In this document: positions 47,339 through 57,974 of the stretch, piece after piece
Layout: every line of letters starts with the position of its first letter
How positions within the stretch are numbered: position 1 is the first letter of the stretch
Position numbers and translations under genes: made by a program
Notes under the pieces: generated by a model
Seen by the model: only the letters and a program-made list of their open reading frames with translations
What the model was told of the DNA's origin: nothing
Databases searched by the model: none
Assembly: GCF_001456355.1 (NCBI RefSeq)
Contig: NZ_CP010271.1
Location: 2,976,001 to 3,040,000 of the forward strand
From: Mycobacteroides saopaulense
GTDB taxonomy: Bacteria > Actinomycetota > Actinomycetes > Mycobacteriales > Mycobacteriaceae
Length of the DNA: 64,000 bases
Reading direction: 5' to 3'

Positions 47339-47536
47339 ATGGCTGCCGTCTGCGACGTGTGCGGCAAGGGACCCGGCTTCGGCAAGTCGGTTTCGCACTC
47401 GCACCGGCGTACCAACCGTCGCTGGAACCCGAACATCCAGACGGTTCACGCCGTCACCTCCCCCGGTGGCAACAAGCAGCGCGTCAACGCCTGCACCTCC
47501 TGCATCAAGGCCGGCAAGGTCGTTCGCGGCGCCTGA
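47339..47536 (+). CDS. rpmB: 50S ribosomal protein L28 (zinc-binding form)
   Basis: A 65-residue L28 with a zinc ribbon: C5 and C8 in [20 protein letters not shown] and a second pair in [11 protein letters not shown]. It is therefore the zinc-dependent C+ paralogue rather than the Zur-controlled C- form. The ATG is preceded by a GAGGAG ribosome site. It is divergent from the FakA-like gene and 18 bp upstream of the enoyl-CoA hydratase gene. Confidence 0.96.
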   Translation: MAAVCDVCGKGPGFGKSVSHSHRRTNRRWNPNIQTVHAVTSPGGNKQRVNACTSCIKAGKVVRGA

Positions 47537-47554
47537 TAGCGTCCGTGACCTGCT

Positions 47555-48322
47555 GTGACTTCTGATTACATCGCCGTTCACAACGGCGTTCTGCACATCA
47601 CCATCGCCACCGCGGCGGCCGGTACCTCGCTGGACTTCGCCGGCGTAGACGCCGCCGTGCCGGTGCTGCGGGATCTTCCGGCCGAGGTCGGCGCGATCTT
47701 GCTGACCAGCAGCGGTGCCAACTTCTGCGCCGGTGGCAATGTGCGCGACTTCGCCGGTGCCGAGGACCGGGCGGCCAAGCTCAACGATCTCGCCGGTCGC
47801 CTGCATGATTTCGTGCGTGCGGTCAGCGCCGCCGATCGCCCGGTGGTGGCCTCCGTACACGGTTGGGCCGCCGGCGGCGGACTGAGCCTGGTGCTGCTGG
47901 CCGATATCGCGATCGGTGGCGAGTCGACCAAGTTGCGTGCCGCCTACCCGGGTATCGGTTATTCCTCGGACGGCGGCATGTCCTGGGCGCTGCCCCGGGT
48001 CGTCGGCAAGGCACGCGCCGCCGACATTCTGCTGACTGATCGCGTGGTCGAGGCCCCCGAGGCGCTGTCCATCGGACTGCTGAGCCGCGTGGTCGCCGAC
48101 GACGAGGTGCAGGCCACCGCCGTGGCCACCGCCGAGAAGCTGGCCGCCGGTCCCCGCGAGGCCCAGAACCGCATTCGTCGCCTGCTGCGTCTGAGCGCCG
48201 ACAACACCCTCGACGCACAGCTGGACCTGGAGCAGGTCAGCATCGCCGAGGCCTCGGTCAGCCCGACCGGTGTCGAGGGCGTCGACGCCTTCGTGGGCAA
48301 GCGCAAGCCCGTCTGGCCCTGA
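47555..48322 (+). CDS. enoyl-CoA hydratase/isomerase family protein
   Basis: Crotonase-fold protein of 255 residues. The oxyanion-hole segments are SSGANFCAGGNVRDF and HGWAAGGGLSLVLLADIAI, and the active-site region YPGIGYSSDGGMSWALPR has Asp where hydratases often carry Glu, so an isomerase or other crotonase activity is possible. The GTG start (MTSDYIAVHNGVL) follows rpmB by 18 bp. The C-terminus is short, without a fused dehydrogenase. Confidence 0.85.
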   Translation: MTSDYIAVHNGVLHITIATAAAGTSLDFAGVDAAVPVLRDLPAEVGAILLTSSGANFCAGGNVRDFAGAEDRAAKLNDLAGRLHDFVRAVSAADRPVVASVHGWAAGGGLSLVLLADIAIGGESTKLRAAYPGIGYSSDGGMSWALPRVVGKARAADILLTDRVVEAPEALSIGLLSRVVADDEVQATAVATAEKLAAGPREAQNRIRRLLRLSADNTLDAQLDLEQVSIAEASVSPTGVEGVDAFVGKRKPVWP

Positions 48323-48412
48323 TCTCACCGCGTCACCTCATCGAGCGCATACCAGGCGCACGAATTTCGCCCCGATCACCTGCACCAGGTATGCACTCGG
48401 CGTGGCGCGTTC

Positions 48413-49663
48413 CTAGCCTTGCAGCTTCTTTCTAATCCAGTTGACGACCCACGGGATCGCCACCATGTCCGCGGTGACATGCTCCCCGGGCAGAGCCCAG
48501 TAGTCGACCTCGGCACCGTTGGCGCGCCATGCGTCGCGCAGCGCAATCGCTCCCTCTTCGGGGATGAACAGATCGCCGACCGCCTTGCTGCGCGAACCGT
48601 GATACAGCAGCACCGGCATGGTCGGTGTGAGCGTGCCCGGCCGGTTGGCGGAGATAACGTGGCGTCCCAGCTCCGATTCGAAGGGCAGCTCGATCGCCGA
48701 GAGCAAGTCCAGGTCGAATCGAAGCAGCCCGGCCGCGGCCAGTGGGGGCTGCGGCATGTCCTTGGCCCGGATCGCGCAGTAGAGCGCGAAGTCGCCGAAT
48801 ATCTGCACCAGTTCCGGGAACTCGCGGGCCTGGCCAATGGTGGCGGCCGCGAACAGACCCGCGCCCAGACCGCGGTTCATGCTGCCGTACAGCAAGGCGT
48901 AGTCCGTGGGCGTTCCTCCTGCTGCCGCGGCCGCGATACGCAGCTCGGGTGCGTATGTCGGCTGCAACTGGGCCGCCCACACGGTGGCGATGGCTCCACC
49001 GCTGTAGCCGTGCATGACAATCGGTGAGTCGGCGAGATCGGGCCGCTCGGAGAGCATTCCGCGCACCGAGTCCAGCACTGCGTGCCCTGCCATCTTTCCG
49101 GCCGCATAGGACATCCGCGGGCCTTCGTGATCCGGAAACAACACGGCATAGTTCTGTGCGGACAGGAACGGAAACATCGGCGGATTGTCCCGGTACCACA
49201 GGTGGGACAAGCGATAGGACGGCGTGAACTTCAGTCCCAGAGAGTTGATGGCCTGGTTGCGCACCACCACCGGACGTGAGCCGGGCCCATGCCACGGACG
49301 CTCCGGCTCGATCAACGCCGCCGTCACCGGGACGGCATTGCCCGCGGTATCGGTGGAGCGCACCATGATCCGCTGCATGGTCGCCCTACGCAGCGGCAGC
49401 CGTGGCGACACCCGATCGGCCCGGACCACTTCCCCAGGCGCCAGCAAGCTCAGATCGCCTGGATCGCTGTAGAAGTGGTCACCGGTGATCGGAGTCGGCA
49501 AGATGGCCGAGTACGGGTCTGCGCGCTGCTCCACCGAGAGCCGACGGGCGGCCCAGTCGTTGAGCCGGTCCACCACGGCCGGTGTGCGCAGGGCGGTACC
49601 GCCCGTCGCCACAGCGGCCGTGACACCACCCAGGGCCGCCAACGCGCCCGTCGACCAACGCAT
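48413..49663 (-). CDS. secretory lipase (LIP family)
   Basis: A 416-residue alpha/beta hydrolase of the secretory-lipase family. A weak N-terminal signal/anchor (GALAALGGVTAAVATGG) precedes the domain; the nucleophile is in MHGYSGGAIATVWA, with DLFIPEEGAIALRD and LPGEHVTADMVAIP supplying likely Asp and His. Its ATG overlaps the ung stop by one base (TAATG), so it is expressed with thiL-ung. The substrate is probably a triacylglycerol or other ester. Confidence 0.82.
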   Translation of the reverse strand: MRWSTGALAALGGVTAAVATGGTALRTPAVVDRLNDWAARRLSVEQRADPYSAILPTPITGDHFYSDPGDLSLLAPGEVVRADRVSPRLPLRRATMQRIMVRSTDTAGNAVPVTAALIEPERPWHGPGSRPVVVRNQAINSLGLKFTPSYRLSHLWYRDNPPMFPFLSAQNYAVLFPDHEGPRMSYAAGKMAGHAVLDSVRGMLSERPDLADSPIVMHGYSGGAIATVWAAQLQPTYAPELRIAAAAAGGTPTDYALLYGSMNRGLGAGLFAAATIGQAREFPELVQIFGDFALYCAIRAKDMPQPPLAAAGLLRFDLDLLSAIELPFESELGRHVISANRPGTLTPTMPVLLYHGSRSKAVGDLFIPEEGAIALRDAWRANGAEVDYWALPGEHVTADMVAIPWVVNWIRKKLQG

Positions 49664-50343
49664 TACGGCAGCCGCCAGTCGATCGGCTGGGCACCCAACT
49701 CGGTGAGCAACTCGTTGGCGCGGCTGAAGGGCTTGGAGCCGAAGAATCCGCGCGAGGCGGACAAGGGCGACGGATGCACCGATTCGATGGTCGGCACGCC
49801 GGGCCCCAGCATCGGCTTGAGGGTCGACGCGTCACGTCCCCACAGAATGGCGACCAGCGGGGTACCTCGCGCGACAAGCGCCTTGATCGCGCATTCGGTC
49901 ACGATCTCCCAACCCTTGCCCCGATGCGAGGCCGGATTGCTCGGCCGCACGGTCAGCACTCTGTTCAGGAGCATCACCCCCTGCTGCGACCACGGCGTCA
50001 GATCACCGTTGGCGGGCTTGGGCAGGCCGAGATCGCTCTGATACTCCTCGAAGATGTTGGCCAGACTGCGTGGCAGCGGCCGCACATCCGCGGCCACCGA
50101 AAAGCTCAGTCCGATGGCGTGCCCAGGTGTCGGGTAGGGATCCTGTCCGACGATGAGCACCCGAACATCGGCCAGCGGATAGGTGAAGGCGCGCAGCACG
50201 TTTGCCCCGGCGGGCAGGTACCCACGGCCCGAGGAGTTCTCCTCGCGGAGGAACTCGCCCATCTTGGCCACCTGATCGGCAACGGGACCCAGCGCATCGG
50301 CCCAGCCGGGATCAACCAGCTCGGCGAGAGGTCGGGCAGTCAC
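49663..50343 (-). CDS. ung: uracil-DNA glycosylase
   Basis: Family 1 uracil-DNA glycosylase (226 residues) initiating base excision repair of deaminated cytosine. Active-site motifs are [18 protein letters not shown] with the catalytic Asp, LLNRVLTV, and the Leu-loop [17 protein letters not shown]. It lies six bases after thiL. It corresponds to Rv2976c. Confidence 0.97.
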   Translation of the reverse strand: MTARPLAELVDPGWADALGPVADQVAKMGEFLREENSSGRGYLPAGANVLRAFTYPLADVRVLIVGQDPYPTPGHAIGLSFSVAADVRPLPRSLANIFEEYQSDLGLPKPANGDLTPWSQQGVMLLNRVLTVRPSNPASHRGKGWEIVTECAIKALVARGTPLVAILWGRDASTLKPMLGPGVPTIESVHPSPLSASRGFFGSKPFSRANELLTELGAQPIDWRLP

Positions 50344-50349
50344 GAAGAG

Positions 50350-51297
50350 TCAACTTAGCCGAAAAGAATCCCACCCGGTTGCCCGAGTCCAGGGTGCGCC
50401 ATCAACCGTCACACCCGTTTGCCCCGCCGTCACCTGCCCGATGCGGACCCAGCCCGCCGGGACCTCACCGGAAAAGGTCGCGACCAGCGCATGATCCTCT
50501 CCACCGGTCAGGACCCATTCCCAGGGATCGGCACCGAGCAGGCCCGCGGCGGAGGCCAGCGGCGCCAGGTACGGCTCCAGGCTCGGTGAGCTCAGGTCGA
50601 TGTGCACCGCGCTCGACTCCGCGATATGCCCTAGGTCGGCCAAGAGCCCGTCGGAGACGTCGGTCATCGCCGTCGCTCCCGCCAATGCGGCGACCGGCCC
50701 CTGCCCGTAGGGCGGCTGTGGCACCAGGTGCACCTGGCGCAGCTCGGGAAATTCGTCAATCCCCTGCTGCCACAACCGGAATCCCGCCGACGACGTGCCC
50801 AGCGCACCGCACACGGCGACGGTGTCCCCCACCGCGGCGCCACCGCGGGTCACCGGTGCGCGACCCTGCAGGTCGCCGAGCACAGTCACCGAGATCACCA
50901 GTTCGGGCGCGGACACCAGATCTCCACCCGCGATCGACGCCCGCACCCGCGCCGCCTCCGCCCACACTCCCTCGTTGAGCTGGTCGAGGAACTCGACATC
51001 GGTGTCCGCGGGTGCACCCACCGCGACCACAAAGGCGGTGACCCGTCCACCCATTGCCTCGATATCCGCGGCGTTCTGCGCCACCGCTTTTCGGCCGATA
51101 TCCGACGGCGACGACCAGTCCAGCCGAAAATGTCTGTCCTGCACCAACATATCCGTGGAGACCACCACGCGATTGTCGGCAGCGGCGACCACCGCGGCGT
51201 CATCCCCCGGACCGAGCAGCACATCGTCCCCGAGGTCACGCCCCGCTGTGAGCCGGCTGATCACGCCGAACTCGCCGGTATCGCCCAGATTTGGCAC
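50350..51297 (-). CDS. thiL: thiamine-monophosphate kinase
   Basis: Phosphorylates thiamine monophosphate to the diphosphate cofactor (315 residues, PurM/AIR-synthetase fold). Conserved features are LGPGDDAAVV, STDMLVQDRHFRLDWSS, IGRKAVAQNAADIEAMGG, MTDVSDGLLADLGHIA and LTGGEDHALVATF. The GTG start at 51297 has a TACACT hexamer six bases upstream, sharing bases with the hexamer of the divergent DUF3515 gene. It corresponds to Rv2977c. Confidence 0.96.
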   Translation of the reverse strand: MPNLGDTGEFGVISRLTAGRDLGDDVLLGPGDDAAVVAAADNRVVVSTDMLVQDRHFRLDWSSPSDIGRKAVAQNAADIEAMGGRVTAFVVAVGAPADTDVEFLDQLNEGVWAEAARVRASIAGGDLVSAPELVISVTVLGDLQGRAPVTRGGAAVGDTVAVCGALGTSSAGFRLWQQGIDEFPELRQVHLVPQPPYGQGPVAALAGATAMTDVSDGLLADLGHIAESSAVHIDLSSPSLEPYLAPLASAAGLLGADPWEWVLTGGEDHALVATFSGEVPAGWVRIGQVTAGQTGVTVDGAPWTRATGWDSFRLS

Positions 51298-51302
51298 TCG
51301 GT

Positions 51303-51309
51303 TAGTGTA
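51303..51309. promoter_or_regulatory. overlapping bidirectional -10 hexamers between thiL and DUF3515
   Basis: The seven bases TAGTGTA read as TAGTGT on the plus strand (51303-51308, six bases before GTG 51315) and as TACACT on the minus strand (51309-51304, six bases before GTG 51297). Both are TANNNT -10 elements at leaderless spacing, so the same DNA could start transcription in both directions. Confidence 0.6.
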
Positions 51310-51314
51310 GGCCC

Positions 51315-51857
51315 GTGCAATCCGAAGACGGCCCTCCCCGCAAGCTCCTTATCGGTATCGCGGTTTTCGGTGCGGTGGCAGCACTCGCAGTACTCTTCGG
51401 CGTTCTGAAGTTCGCGCAATTCCAGGACGACAAGAAGCCCATGGCAGTCACTAATATCCCTGCACCAGAAGCTAATTCAAAGCTCTGCTTGGATATGGCC
51501 AAGGCCTACCCGGTCGGCATGGCGGGCGACTGGAAGCGAGTAGAGATCGTGGAGCCCAAACCACCGGCCGCAGCGGCGTGGCGCCGCGGCAAGGACTCGG
51601 TGGTCGCACGCTGCGGTGTCGACCGGCCTGCCGAGTTCGCGGTCGGCACCTCTGTCGAGCAGATCAACGGGGTGCAGTGGTTTCGCGTCACCGATGCCGC
51701 AATCGGGGTGACCACCTGGTACGTCGTGGACCGCGGTGTCTACATCGCACTGACGATGCCCGACGGGGCGGGTTCGGAACCGCTGACGGAGATGTCCGAC
51801 GCAATCGCCAAGGCGCTACCCGCCGTCAAGCCCGATCCGGTACCGCTGCCTCGCTGA
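51315..51857 (+). CDS. DUF3515 membrane-anchored protein
   Basis: A 180-residue protein with one N-terminal membrane helix (LLIGIAVFGAVAALAVLFGVL) and an extracytoplasmic DUF3515 domain containing two cysteines (NSKLCLDMAKAYP and VVARCGVDRPAEF) and the segment VNGVQWFRVTD-like INGVQWFRVTDAAIGVTTWY. The function is unknown. The gene corresponds to Rv2980 and is conserved next to ddlA and thiL in mycobacteria, hinting at an envelope role. Confidence 0.88.
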   Translation: MQSEDGPPRKLLIGIAVFGAVAALAVLFGVLKFAQFQDDKKPMAVTNIPAPEANSKLCLDMAKAYPVGMAGDWKRVEIVEPKPPAAAAWRRGKDSVVARCGVDRPAEFAVGTSVEQINGVQWFRVTDAAIGVTTWYVVDRGVYIALTMPDGAGSEPLTEMSDAIAKALPAVKPDPVPLPR

Positions 51858-51890
51858 ACTACCTCGTTAGACGCTCTTCGCGCATGCGGC

Positions 51891-53009
51891 TCATCGCAAG
51901 CCCGTTCCGCGCGCCAGCGCGGTGCGCACCATCGCGTCCAGCAGTGCCGGGTAGTCGACGCCCGTGGCCGCCCACATCCGGGGATACATGGAAATGGTGG
52001 TGAACCCGGGCATGGTGTTGATCTCGTTGATCAACGGACCGTCCTCGGTCAGGAAGAAGTCCACCCGCGCCAGCCCCTGGCAGTCGATCGCGCGGAAGGC
52101 CGACACCGCCAGCTCGCGGATCTGATCGCTCACGTCGTCGTCGACCTTGGCCGGCACGTCCAGTTCCGCGGTGTCGTCGAGGTATTTGGTCTCGAAGTCG
52201 TAGAAAGCGGCCGCACCCGTCTCAGCCTCATAGATGCCTTCGACTCGGATCTCACCGAGCACGCTGCCCCGGATGTCCCCGTCGGGGAACTCCAGCACTC
52301 CGCACTCCAGTTCCCGCCCGATGATGGCTGCCTCGATGATCACCTTCGGATCGAACTGGCGCGCATGCGCGATCGCGGCCGGCAGATCCTCCCATGCGGT
52401 CACCCGTGAGACTCCGAATGACGAGCCCGCCCGGGCGGGCTTCACGAAGACCGGAAGTCCAAGCTCTTCCCGCTGATCGAGCGTCAGCGTGGTCTCACTC
52501 GGCCTGATCACCGCGTACTTGCCGATCGGAAGTCCCTCGGCAGCCAGCAGCTTCTTGGTGAACTCCTTGTCCATACCGGCCGCACTCGCGAGCACGCCAG
52601 CGCCCACATAGGGCACCCCGGCCAGCTCCAGCAGCCCTTGAATGGTGCCGTCCTCGCCGTAGGGACCGTGCAGAACGGGGAACACCACATCCACCGCGGC
52701 CAATACCTGGCCGGCGGCACTCGAGTCGACATTCACCAGTTGACCCGCACGACGCGGATCCGTGGCGAGCACCAGCTCGGTACCAGATGCGTCGGTGACC
52801 TGCGGCAACGTGCGATCACTGATCGCCAGCTGTGCCGGATCGCCATCGGTCAGCACCCAGCCACCCTCGGGGGTCACCCCTACCGCGACCACCTCGTAGG
52901 CGTCCTGGTCGAGATTGCGCAGAATGCTGCCCGCGGACACGCAGGAAATCGCGTGCTCACTACTGCGCCCGCCGAAAACGAGCGCGACCTTGATCCGGGA
53001 TGCATTCAC
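51891..53009 (-). CDS. ddlA: D-alanine--D-alanine ligase
   Basis: ATP-grasp ligase (372 residues) making the D-Ala-D-Ala dipeptide of peptidoglycan; it is the target of D-cycloserine together with Alr. Features are [63 protein letters not shown] and the Mg2+-binding [23 protein letters not shown] 53009 ([14 protein letters not shown]) is the proper start; a longer frame reads into the upstream gene. It corresponds to Rv2981c. Confidence 0.97.
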   Translation of the reverse strand: MNASRIKVALVFGGRSSEHAISCVSAGSILRNLDQDAYEVVAVGVTPEGGWVLTDGDPAQLAISDRTLPQVTDASGTELVLATDPRRAGQLVNVDSSAAGQVLAAVDVVFPVLHGPYGEDGTIQGLLELAGVPYVGAGVLASAAGMDKEFTKKLLAAEGLPIGKYAVIRPSETTLTLDQREELGLPVFVKPARAGSSFGVSRVTAWEDLPAAIAHARQFDPKVIIEAAIIGRELECGVLEFPDGDIRGSVLGEIRVEGIYEAETGAAAFYDFETKYLDDTAELDVPAKVDDDVSDQIRELAVSAFRAIDCQGLARVDFFLTEDGPLINEINTMPGFTTISMYPRMWAATGVDYPALLDAMVRTALARGTGLR

Positions 53010-53013
53010 AGTG

Positions 53014-54126
53014 TCAGACCGTACCGGCTGCAAGCGCGGCCTCGATGTCGACCAGCAGATCGTCGGTGTCCTCGATGCCCAGCGAGATCCGCGCGAATCC
53101 GTCCGGAACCGCGTCTCCCCAACGCGCCCGGCGGTCCACCGAGGTGTGCACACCGCCGAAACTCGTCGAGGCCGCCAACAGCTCGCTGCGCCGCACCAGC
53201 GCATGCACGGCATCGGCGCTGGCCAGCTCGATCGACACCAGTGATCCGAATCGGCTCATCTGGGTCGATGCCACGGGATGGGATGGATCACCGGCCAGGC
53301 CCGGGTAACGCACCGATGCCACCGCGGGATGCTCACGCAGCATCGTCGCCAGCGCCAGCGCGTTCTGGCATTGACGTTCGAATCGCAACCCGGCGGTCGC
53401 GAGGCTGCGCGCACCCAGCCATGCCTCGAACGGCCCCAGGATGGCACCGGCCCGAGACCGCTCCTGCACGACGGCCGCCAGCAGGTCCTCGCGCGATCCC
53501 GCGACATATCCCGCGATCAGATCACTGTGGCCCGAGAGTGCCTTCGTCGCGCTGGCCACCACCAGATCGGCACCCAGCTCCAGGGGCAGCTGCCCCATCG
53601 GGGTGGCCGTGGTGTTGTCGACCACCAGCACGCCGCCGTGCTCATGCGTCTCACGCGCCAGCAATGCCAGGTCAACGACGTCGAGCCGCGGGTTCGACGG
53701 CGTCTCCGCCACCACCACATCGGCCTGCGCGGCCGCGCCCACGATCTGATCCGCCGTGACCGCGATCACGTTGATTCCCAGCGCTGCAAGGTTTTCCGTG
53801 GCGTAACGCCGAGTCTGGTAGTACCCGTCCTCCGGGACCACCAGAGTCTGCCCGGGACGGATCAACGCACGCAATGTCGAGGTGATCGCGCCCATCCCGG
53901 AGCTGAACACCAATGCGCTGTCGGCTCGTTCGAGTGTCGCCAGACCCGATTCCCATTGTCGCCAGCTGGGATTGGAGGCGCGCCCATACGTGTCCAGGGA
54001 GTCATCCTCGGGCACCGGCAGATGATAGGCGGAGGCGAATACCGGCCCCGCGAGAAAGGGCTGCCCGGCAACGGGTTCGGCGGTGGCGGCCACTACGGCC
54101 CGGGTCGATATCCCTGGCTCTGGCAT
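53014..54126 (-). CDS. cystathionine gamma-lyase-type PLP enzyme
   Basis: Cys/Met-metabolism PLP enzyme of about 370 residues. Pocket residues are seen in [43 protein letters not shown] and the Schiff-base lysine in [15 protein letters not shown]; the C-terminus contains [14 protein letters not shown] and [17 protein letters not shown] 54126 ([15 protein letters not shown]) is five bases from the gpsA stop and the stop is five bases from ddlA, making gpsA-cgl-ddlA one operon. In M. tuberculosis gpdA2 and ddlA are adjacent, so this gene is extra here. Gamma-lyase versus gamma-synthase cannot be separated by eye. Confidence 0.85.
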   Translation of the reverse strand: MPEPGISTRAVVAATAEPVAGQPFLAGPVFASAYHLPVPEDDSLDTYGRASNPSWRQWESGLATLERADSALVFSSGMGAITSTLRALIRPGQTLVVPEDGYYQTRRYATENLAALGINVIAVTADQIVGAAAQADVVVAETPSNPRLDVVDLALLARETHEHGGVLVVDNTTATPMGQLPLELGADLVVASATKALSGHSDLIAGYVAGSREDLLAAVVQERSRAGAILGPFEAWLGARSLATAGLRFERQCQNALALATMLREHPAVASVRYPGLAGDPSHPVASTQMSRFGSLVSIELASADAVHALVRRSELLAASTSFGGVHTSVDRRARWGDAVPDGFARISLGIEDTDDLLVDIEAALAAGTV

Positions 54127-54130
54127 GTGC

Positions 54131-55129
54131 TTACTCCGGTTTGGTACTGCGCCCCAACAGTTGGGCGACGGCATCGGTGACGCTCAGTCCGCGATGACAG
54201 ACGCCATGAACAGCCTCGGTGAGCGGCATCTCGACGTCATAGCTCGACGCCAGCGCCAGGATGGACTCACACGAGGTCACTCCCTCTGCGACCCTACCGC
54301 CGCCGGCATTGCGTGCTTCCTGCAGCGTCTCCCCGCTACCCAACCTCATGCCGAAGGTCCGGTTCCGCGAATGCGCCGAGGTGCAGGTGGCCACCAGGTC
54401 GCCGACGCCCGCCAGGCCCGCCAGCGTGGTGTGGCTGGCGCCCAGCGCCAGCCCCAGTCGCGTGATCTCGGCCAGGCCGCGCGTAATGATGGTGGCTATC
54501 GTGTTCTCTCCCAAGCCAACTCCCGCAGCCATTCCACAGCTGAGGGCGATCACGTTCTTGCACGCGCCCCCCACCTCGCAACCCACGACATCAGAGTTGG
54601 TGTACGGACGGAAGTAGCGCGTGGAAAACGCGCGCTGCAAAGCGACGGCCCTGGTCGAGTCGGTACACCCGATGACGGTGGCAGCGGGCTGGCCCGCGGC
54701 GATCTCGCTGGCCAGGTTCGGACCGGTCAGCACCGCGACCCGGCTCGGGTCGGTACCCAGTACCTGCGTGACCACCTGGCTCATCCGCATGAGCGTGCCC
54801 ACCTCGATGCCCTTGGCCAGACTCACCACCGACGACCGGGGCTCGATGAGGTCGGCCCAGGGCGTCAGGTTGGCGCGCAGGGACTGCGACGGCACCGCCA
54901 GCAGCACCAGCTCGGCGCCCTGCAGTGCCTCTTCGGCCACCCCGGTGGCCACGATCGAGGCGGGCAGATCCACATCGCTGAGGTACACCGAGTTTCGGTG
55001 CGTCGCGTTGATCTCGTCGGCCAATTCGGATCGGCGTGCCCACAAACGGACATCGTGACCGGCGTCGGCAAGCACCTTGCCCAACGCGGTCCCCCAGGAA
55101 CCAGCACCCATCACCGCAGCCGTGGCCAT
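54131..55129 (-). CDS. gpsA: NAD(P)-dependent glycerol-3-phosphate dehydrogenase
   Basis: Makes sn-glycerol 3-phosphate for phospholipids (332 residues). The Rossmann motif is [24 protein letters not shown]; the catalytic lysine region is [17 protein letters not shown]; substrate binding is in [18 protein letters not shown] 55129 has a TAGGGT hexamer (55137-55142) seven bases upstream, indicating a leaderless mRNA. An in-frame extension to 55543 is open but antisense to fbiD and rejected. It corresponds to Rv2982c (gpdA2). Confidence 0.96.
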   Translation of the reverse strand: MATAAVMGAGSWGTALGKVLADAGHDVRLWARRSELADEINATHRNSVYLSDVDLPASIVATGVAEEALQGAELVLLAVPSQSLRANLTPWADLIEPRSSVVSLAKGIEVGTLMRMSQVVTQVLGTDPSRVAVLTGPNLASEIAAGQPAATVIGCTDSTRAVALQRAFSTRYFRPYTNSDVVGCEVGGACKNVIALSCGMAAGVGLGENTIATIITRGLAEITRLGLALGASHTTLAGLAGVGDLVATCTSAHSRNRTFGMRLGSGETLQEARNAGGGRVAEGVTSCESILALASSYDVEMPLTEAVHGVCHRGLSVTDAVAQLLGRSTKPE

Positions 55130-55157
55130 GGCAGACACCCTAGCGGGGGCTGGCACC

Positions 55158-55781
55158 ATGGAGTACGTGGGCAGACAGGCTGACGCAGACTTCGGCGTGA
55201 TCATCGCGGTCAAGAACCTGGCGACCGCGAAAAGTCGGCTGGCGCCGTCGCTACCCGCACCCGAGCGGGAGCGTCTGGTGCTGGGAATGCTCACGCACGC
55301 CATCTCCGTCGCATTCACCGCCGCCGGCACCGTGGCGGTGATCAGCCCCGATCCCGCCGCGAAAGCCGCAGCAGGAGAAGCCGGAGCCCGGTTCATCTTC
55401 GACGACACCCCGCAGGGCCATCCCGATCCACTGAACAACGCGCTGCGCGGTGCGGCAGCGCAGCTTCGCGTGTCATCACCGAATCTTGTTGTGTTGCAGG
55501 CCGACCTTCCGGCGGTGACGGCCGAGGAATTCGCCGAGGCCATGCAGGCCGCACGGGCTCATTCACGCAGTTTCGTCGCCGATCGGCACGGCACCGGCAC
55601 CGCGGCGCTGTTCAGCACCGATGGTGACCTGAACCCGTTGTTCGGGGTCGATTCGGCACGGCGACACCGAGATTCGGGGGGCATCCCGCTAACCGGAGAT
55701 TGGCCTGGCCTACGCTGCGACGTGGATACCCCGGACGATCTGTCCGTGGCCCGTGAGCTGGGGGCCGCACTACTGCTCTGA
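55158..55781 (+). CDS. fbiD: phosphoenolpyruvate guanylyltransferase (F420 biosynthesis)
   Basis: Mycobacterial FbiD/CofC (about 207 residues) activates phosphoenolpyruvate with GTP to give the F420 side-chain precursor. Conserved segments are [47 protein letters not shown] and [18 protein letters not shown]. It corresponds to Rv2983. It is divergent from gpsA and 17 bp upstream of ppk1. ATG 55158 is taken as start; GTG 55167 is possible. Its product would feed the two LLM enzymes in this window. Confidence 0.92.
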   Translation: MEYVGRQADADFGVIIAVKNLATAKSRLAPSLPAPERERLVLGMLTHAISVAFTAAGTVAVISPDPAAKAAAGEAGARFIFDDTPQGHPDPLNNALRGAAAQLRVSSPNLVVLQADLPAVTAEEFAEAMQAARAHSRSFVADRHGTGTAALFSTDGDLNPLFGVDSARRHRDSGGIPLTGDWPGLRCDVDTPDDLSVARELGAALLL

Positions 55782-55798
55782 GCCGGTCCGATAACTCT

Positions 55799-57925
55799 AT
55801 GATCACAAGGGTGACCACACCGAGCGTTCCCCCGGCCGCGACCACGATCACCTCGGGTGAGGAGCTGCCCGAAGATCGGTACCTCAACCGGGAGCTCTCG
55901 TGGCTGGACTTCAACGCGCGGGTGCTCGCCCTTGCTGCAGACGAATCGCTGCCCATCCTGGAGCGCGCCAAATTCCTGGCGATCTTCGCATCCAACCTGG
56001 ACGAGTTCTATATGGTCCGCGTCGCTGGTTTGAAGCGCCGTGACGAGACCGGGTTGTCGGTGCGTTCGGCCGACGGCCTGTCACCGCGCGAGCAGCTCAA
56101 ACTGATCGGCGAGCGCACACAGGAGATCTCGGTCCAGCACGCCCGGGTGTTCAGTGATTCGGTGCGCCCCGAGCTCGCCGAAAACGGCATCTTCGTCGTC
56201 ACTTGGGCCGACCTGTCCGAGGACGAGCGGAGCTATCTGTCCTCATACTTCACAGACCAGGTCTTCCCGGTGCTGACCCCGCTGGCCGTCGACCCCGCGC
56301 ACCCCTTCCCCTATATATCCGGACTGAGCCTCAATCTGGCGATCACGGTCCAGGTCCCCGAAACGGGCGGTCAGCATTTCGCCCGAATCAAGGTGCCTGA
56401 CAACGTGGATCGCTTTGTCCGGCTGCGCAGCCCCGACGGAACCGGAACCACCCAGACCGCGCGTTTCCTTCCCATGGAAGAGCTCATCGCCGCGCACCTA
56501 TCGGCCCTGTTCCCGGGCCTGGAGATCGTCGAGCACCACGCGTTCCGTATTACGCGCAATGCCGATTTCGAGGTCGAGGAGGACCGGGACGAGGATCTGC
56601 TGCAGGCACTTGAGCGGGAATTAGCCCGCCGGCGCTTCGGCTCTCCGGTGCGCCTCGAGGTTGCCGACGACATGACCGAGCACATGCTGGAACTGCTCCT
56701 ACGCGAGCTGGACGTGGATCCCGGTGATGTGGTGCAGGTTCCCGGGCTGCTGGACCTCTCGTGCTTGTGGCAGGTCTATGGCGTGGATCGCCCCGCACTC
56801 AAGGATCCGACGTTTGTGCCGGCGACTCATCCCGCGTTCGGGCAGGGCGAGACCCCCAAGAGCATCTTTTCCACATTGCGCGACGGCGATGTGTTGGTTC
56901 ATCACCCGTACGACTCGTTCTCCACCAGCGTGCAACGGTTTATCGAGCAGGCTGCTGCCGATCCGCAGGTGCTTGCCATCAAGCAGACGCTGTACCGCAC
57001 CTCCGGCGACTCCCCCATCGTGAACTCGCTCATCGACGCCGCCGAGGCCGGTAAGCAGGTCGTCGCCCTGGTGGAGATCAAGGCACGCTTCGACGAGCAG
57101 GCCAACATCAAGTGGGCCCGCGCCCTGGAAGACGCAGGCGTGCATGTGGTCTACGGGTTGATCGGCCTGAAAACGCACTGCAAGACCGCCCTGGTGGTGC
57201 GCCGTGAGGGCTCTGCCATCCGTCGGTACTGCCACATCGGCACCGGGAACTACAACCCGAAGACCGCCCGCCTCTACGAAGATGTCGGCCTGCTGACCAG
57301 TGCGCCGGAAATCGGCGCCGACCTCACCGACCTGTTCAACTCCCTCACCGGGTACTCGCGAAAGGTCTCCTACCGCAACCTGTTAGTGGCGCCACACGGA
57401 ATACGTGCCGGGATCGTCGATCGCATCGACCGTGAGATCGCCGCGCATCGTGCCGGGCAAGACGCCCGGATCCGGCTGAAGATGAACGCCCTGGTCGACG
57501 AGCAGGTGATCGACGCGCTGTACCGCGCCTCCCAGGCCGGGGTTCCCGTTGAGGTGGTGGTTCGCGGTATCTGCGCACTGCGGCCCGGTGTTCCCGAGTA
57601 CTCCGGAACCATCACCGTACGATCCATTCTCGGCCGGTTCCTTGAACATTCGCGCATCATTCACTTCAACGCCATCGACGAATTCTGGATCGGCAGCGCC
57701 GACATGATGCATCGTAATCTGGACCGGCGGGTCGAAGTCCTTGCCCGCGTCACCGACCCGAAGCTCACCGCCCAGCTCGACGATATGTTCACCTCCGCGT
57801 TGGACTCCCACACCCGCTGCTGGGAGCTGCAGCCCGACGGCCAGTGGTTGGCCTCGCCTGCGGACGGCGAGGAGGTGCGCGACCACCAGGTCGAAATGAT
57901 GAAACGGCACCGCTCGCACACATGA
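55799..57925 (+). CDS. ppk1: polyphosphate kinase 1
   Basis: Membrane-associated enzyme that reversibly makes polyphosphate from ATP (708 residues). Landmarks are the N-terminal [27 protein letters not shown] ([17 protein letters not shown]), [22 protein letters not shown], and the autophosphorylated histidine in [20 protein letters not shown]. It corresponds to Rv2984 and follows fbiD by 17 bp, so the two may be cotranscribed. Confidence 0.97.
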   Translation: MITRVTTPSVPPAATTITSGEELPEDRYLNRELSWLDFNARVLALAADESLPILERAKFLAIFASNLDEFYMVRVAGLKRRDETGLSVRSADGLSPREQLKLIGERTQEISVQHARVFSDSVRPELAENGIFVVTWADLSEDERSYLSSYFTDQVFPVLTPLAVDPAHPFPYISGLSLNLAITVQVPETGGQHFARIKVPDNVDRFVRLRSPDGTGTTQTARFLPMEELIAAHLSALFPGLEIVEHHAFRITRNADFEVEEDRDEDLLQALERELARRRFGSPVRLEVADDMTEHMLELLLRELDVDPGDVVQVPGLLDLSCLWQVYGVDRPALKDPTFVPATHPAFGQGETPKSIFSTLRDGDVLVHHPYDSFSTSVQRFIEQAAADPQVLAIKQTLYRTSGDSPIVNSLIDAAEAGKQVVALVEIKARFDEQANIKWARALEDAGVHVVYGLIGLKTHCKTALVVRREGSAIRRYCHIGTGNYNPKTARLYEDVGLLTSAPEIGADLTDLFNSLTGYSRKVSYRNLLVAPHGIRAGIVDRIDREIAAHRAGQDARIRLKMNALVDEQVIDALYRASQAGVPVEVVVRGICALRPGVPEYSGTITVRSILGRFLEHSRIIHFNAIDEFWIGSADMMHRNLDRRVEVLARVTDPKLTAQLDDMFTSALDSHTRCWELQPDGQWLASPADGEEVRDHQVEMMKRHRSHT

Positions 57926-57974
57926 ACCAGCCCAGGTTCCCCGGCTGAACAACTCTCCCCCCGAAGGAGCTTTC

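Noticed and set aside
48347..48394. GCATACC/GGTATGC inverted repeat between the enoyl-CoA hydratase and lipase genes as a terminator
   Set aside because: Only seven base pairs with a 34-base loop and no U tract; too weak to call.
55130..55543. N-terminal extension of gpsA by 138 residues
   Set aside because: The extension is antisense to fbiD and precedes the Rossmann motif, which should be at the N-terminus; ATG 55129 has a good leaderless promoter.
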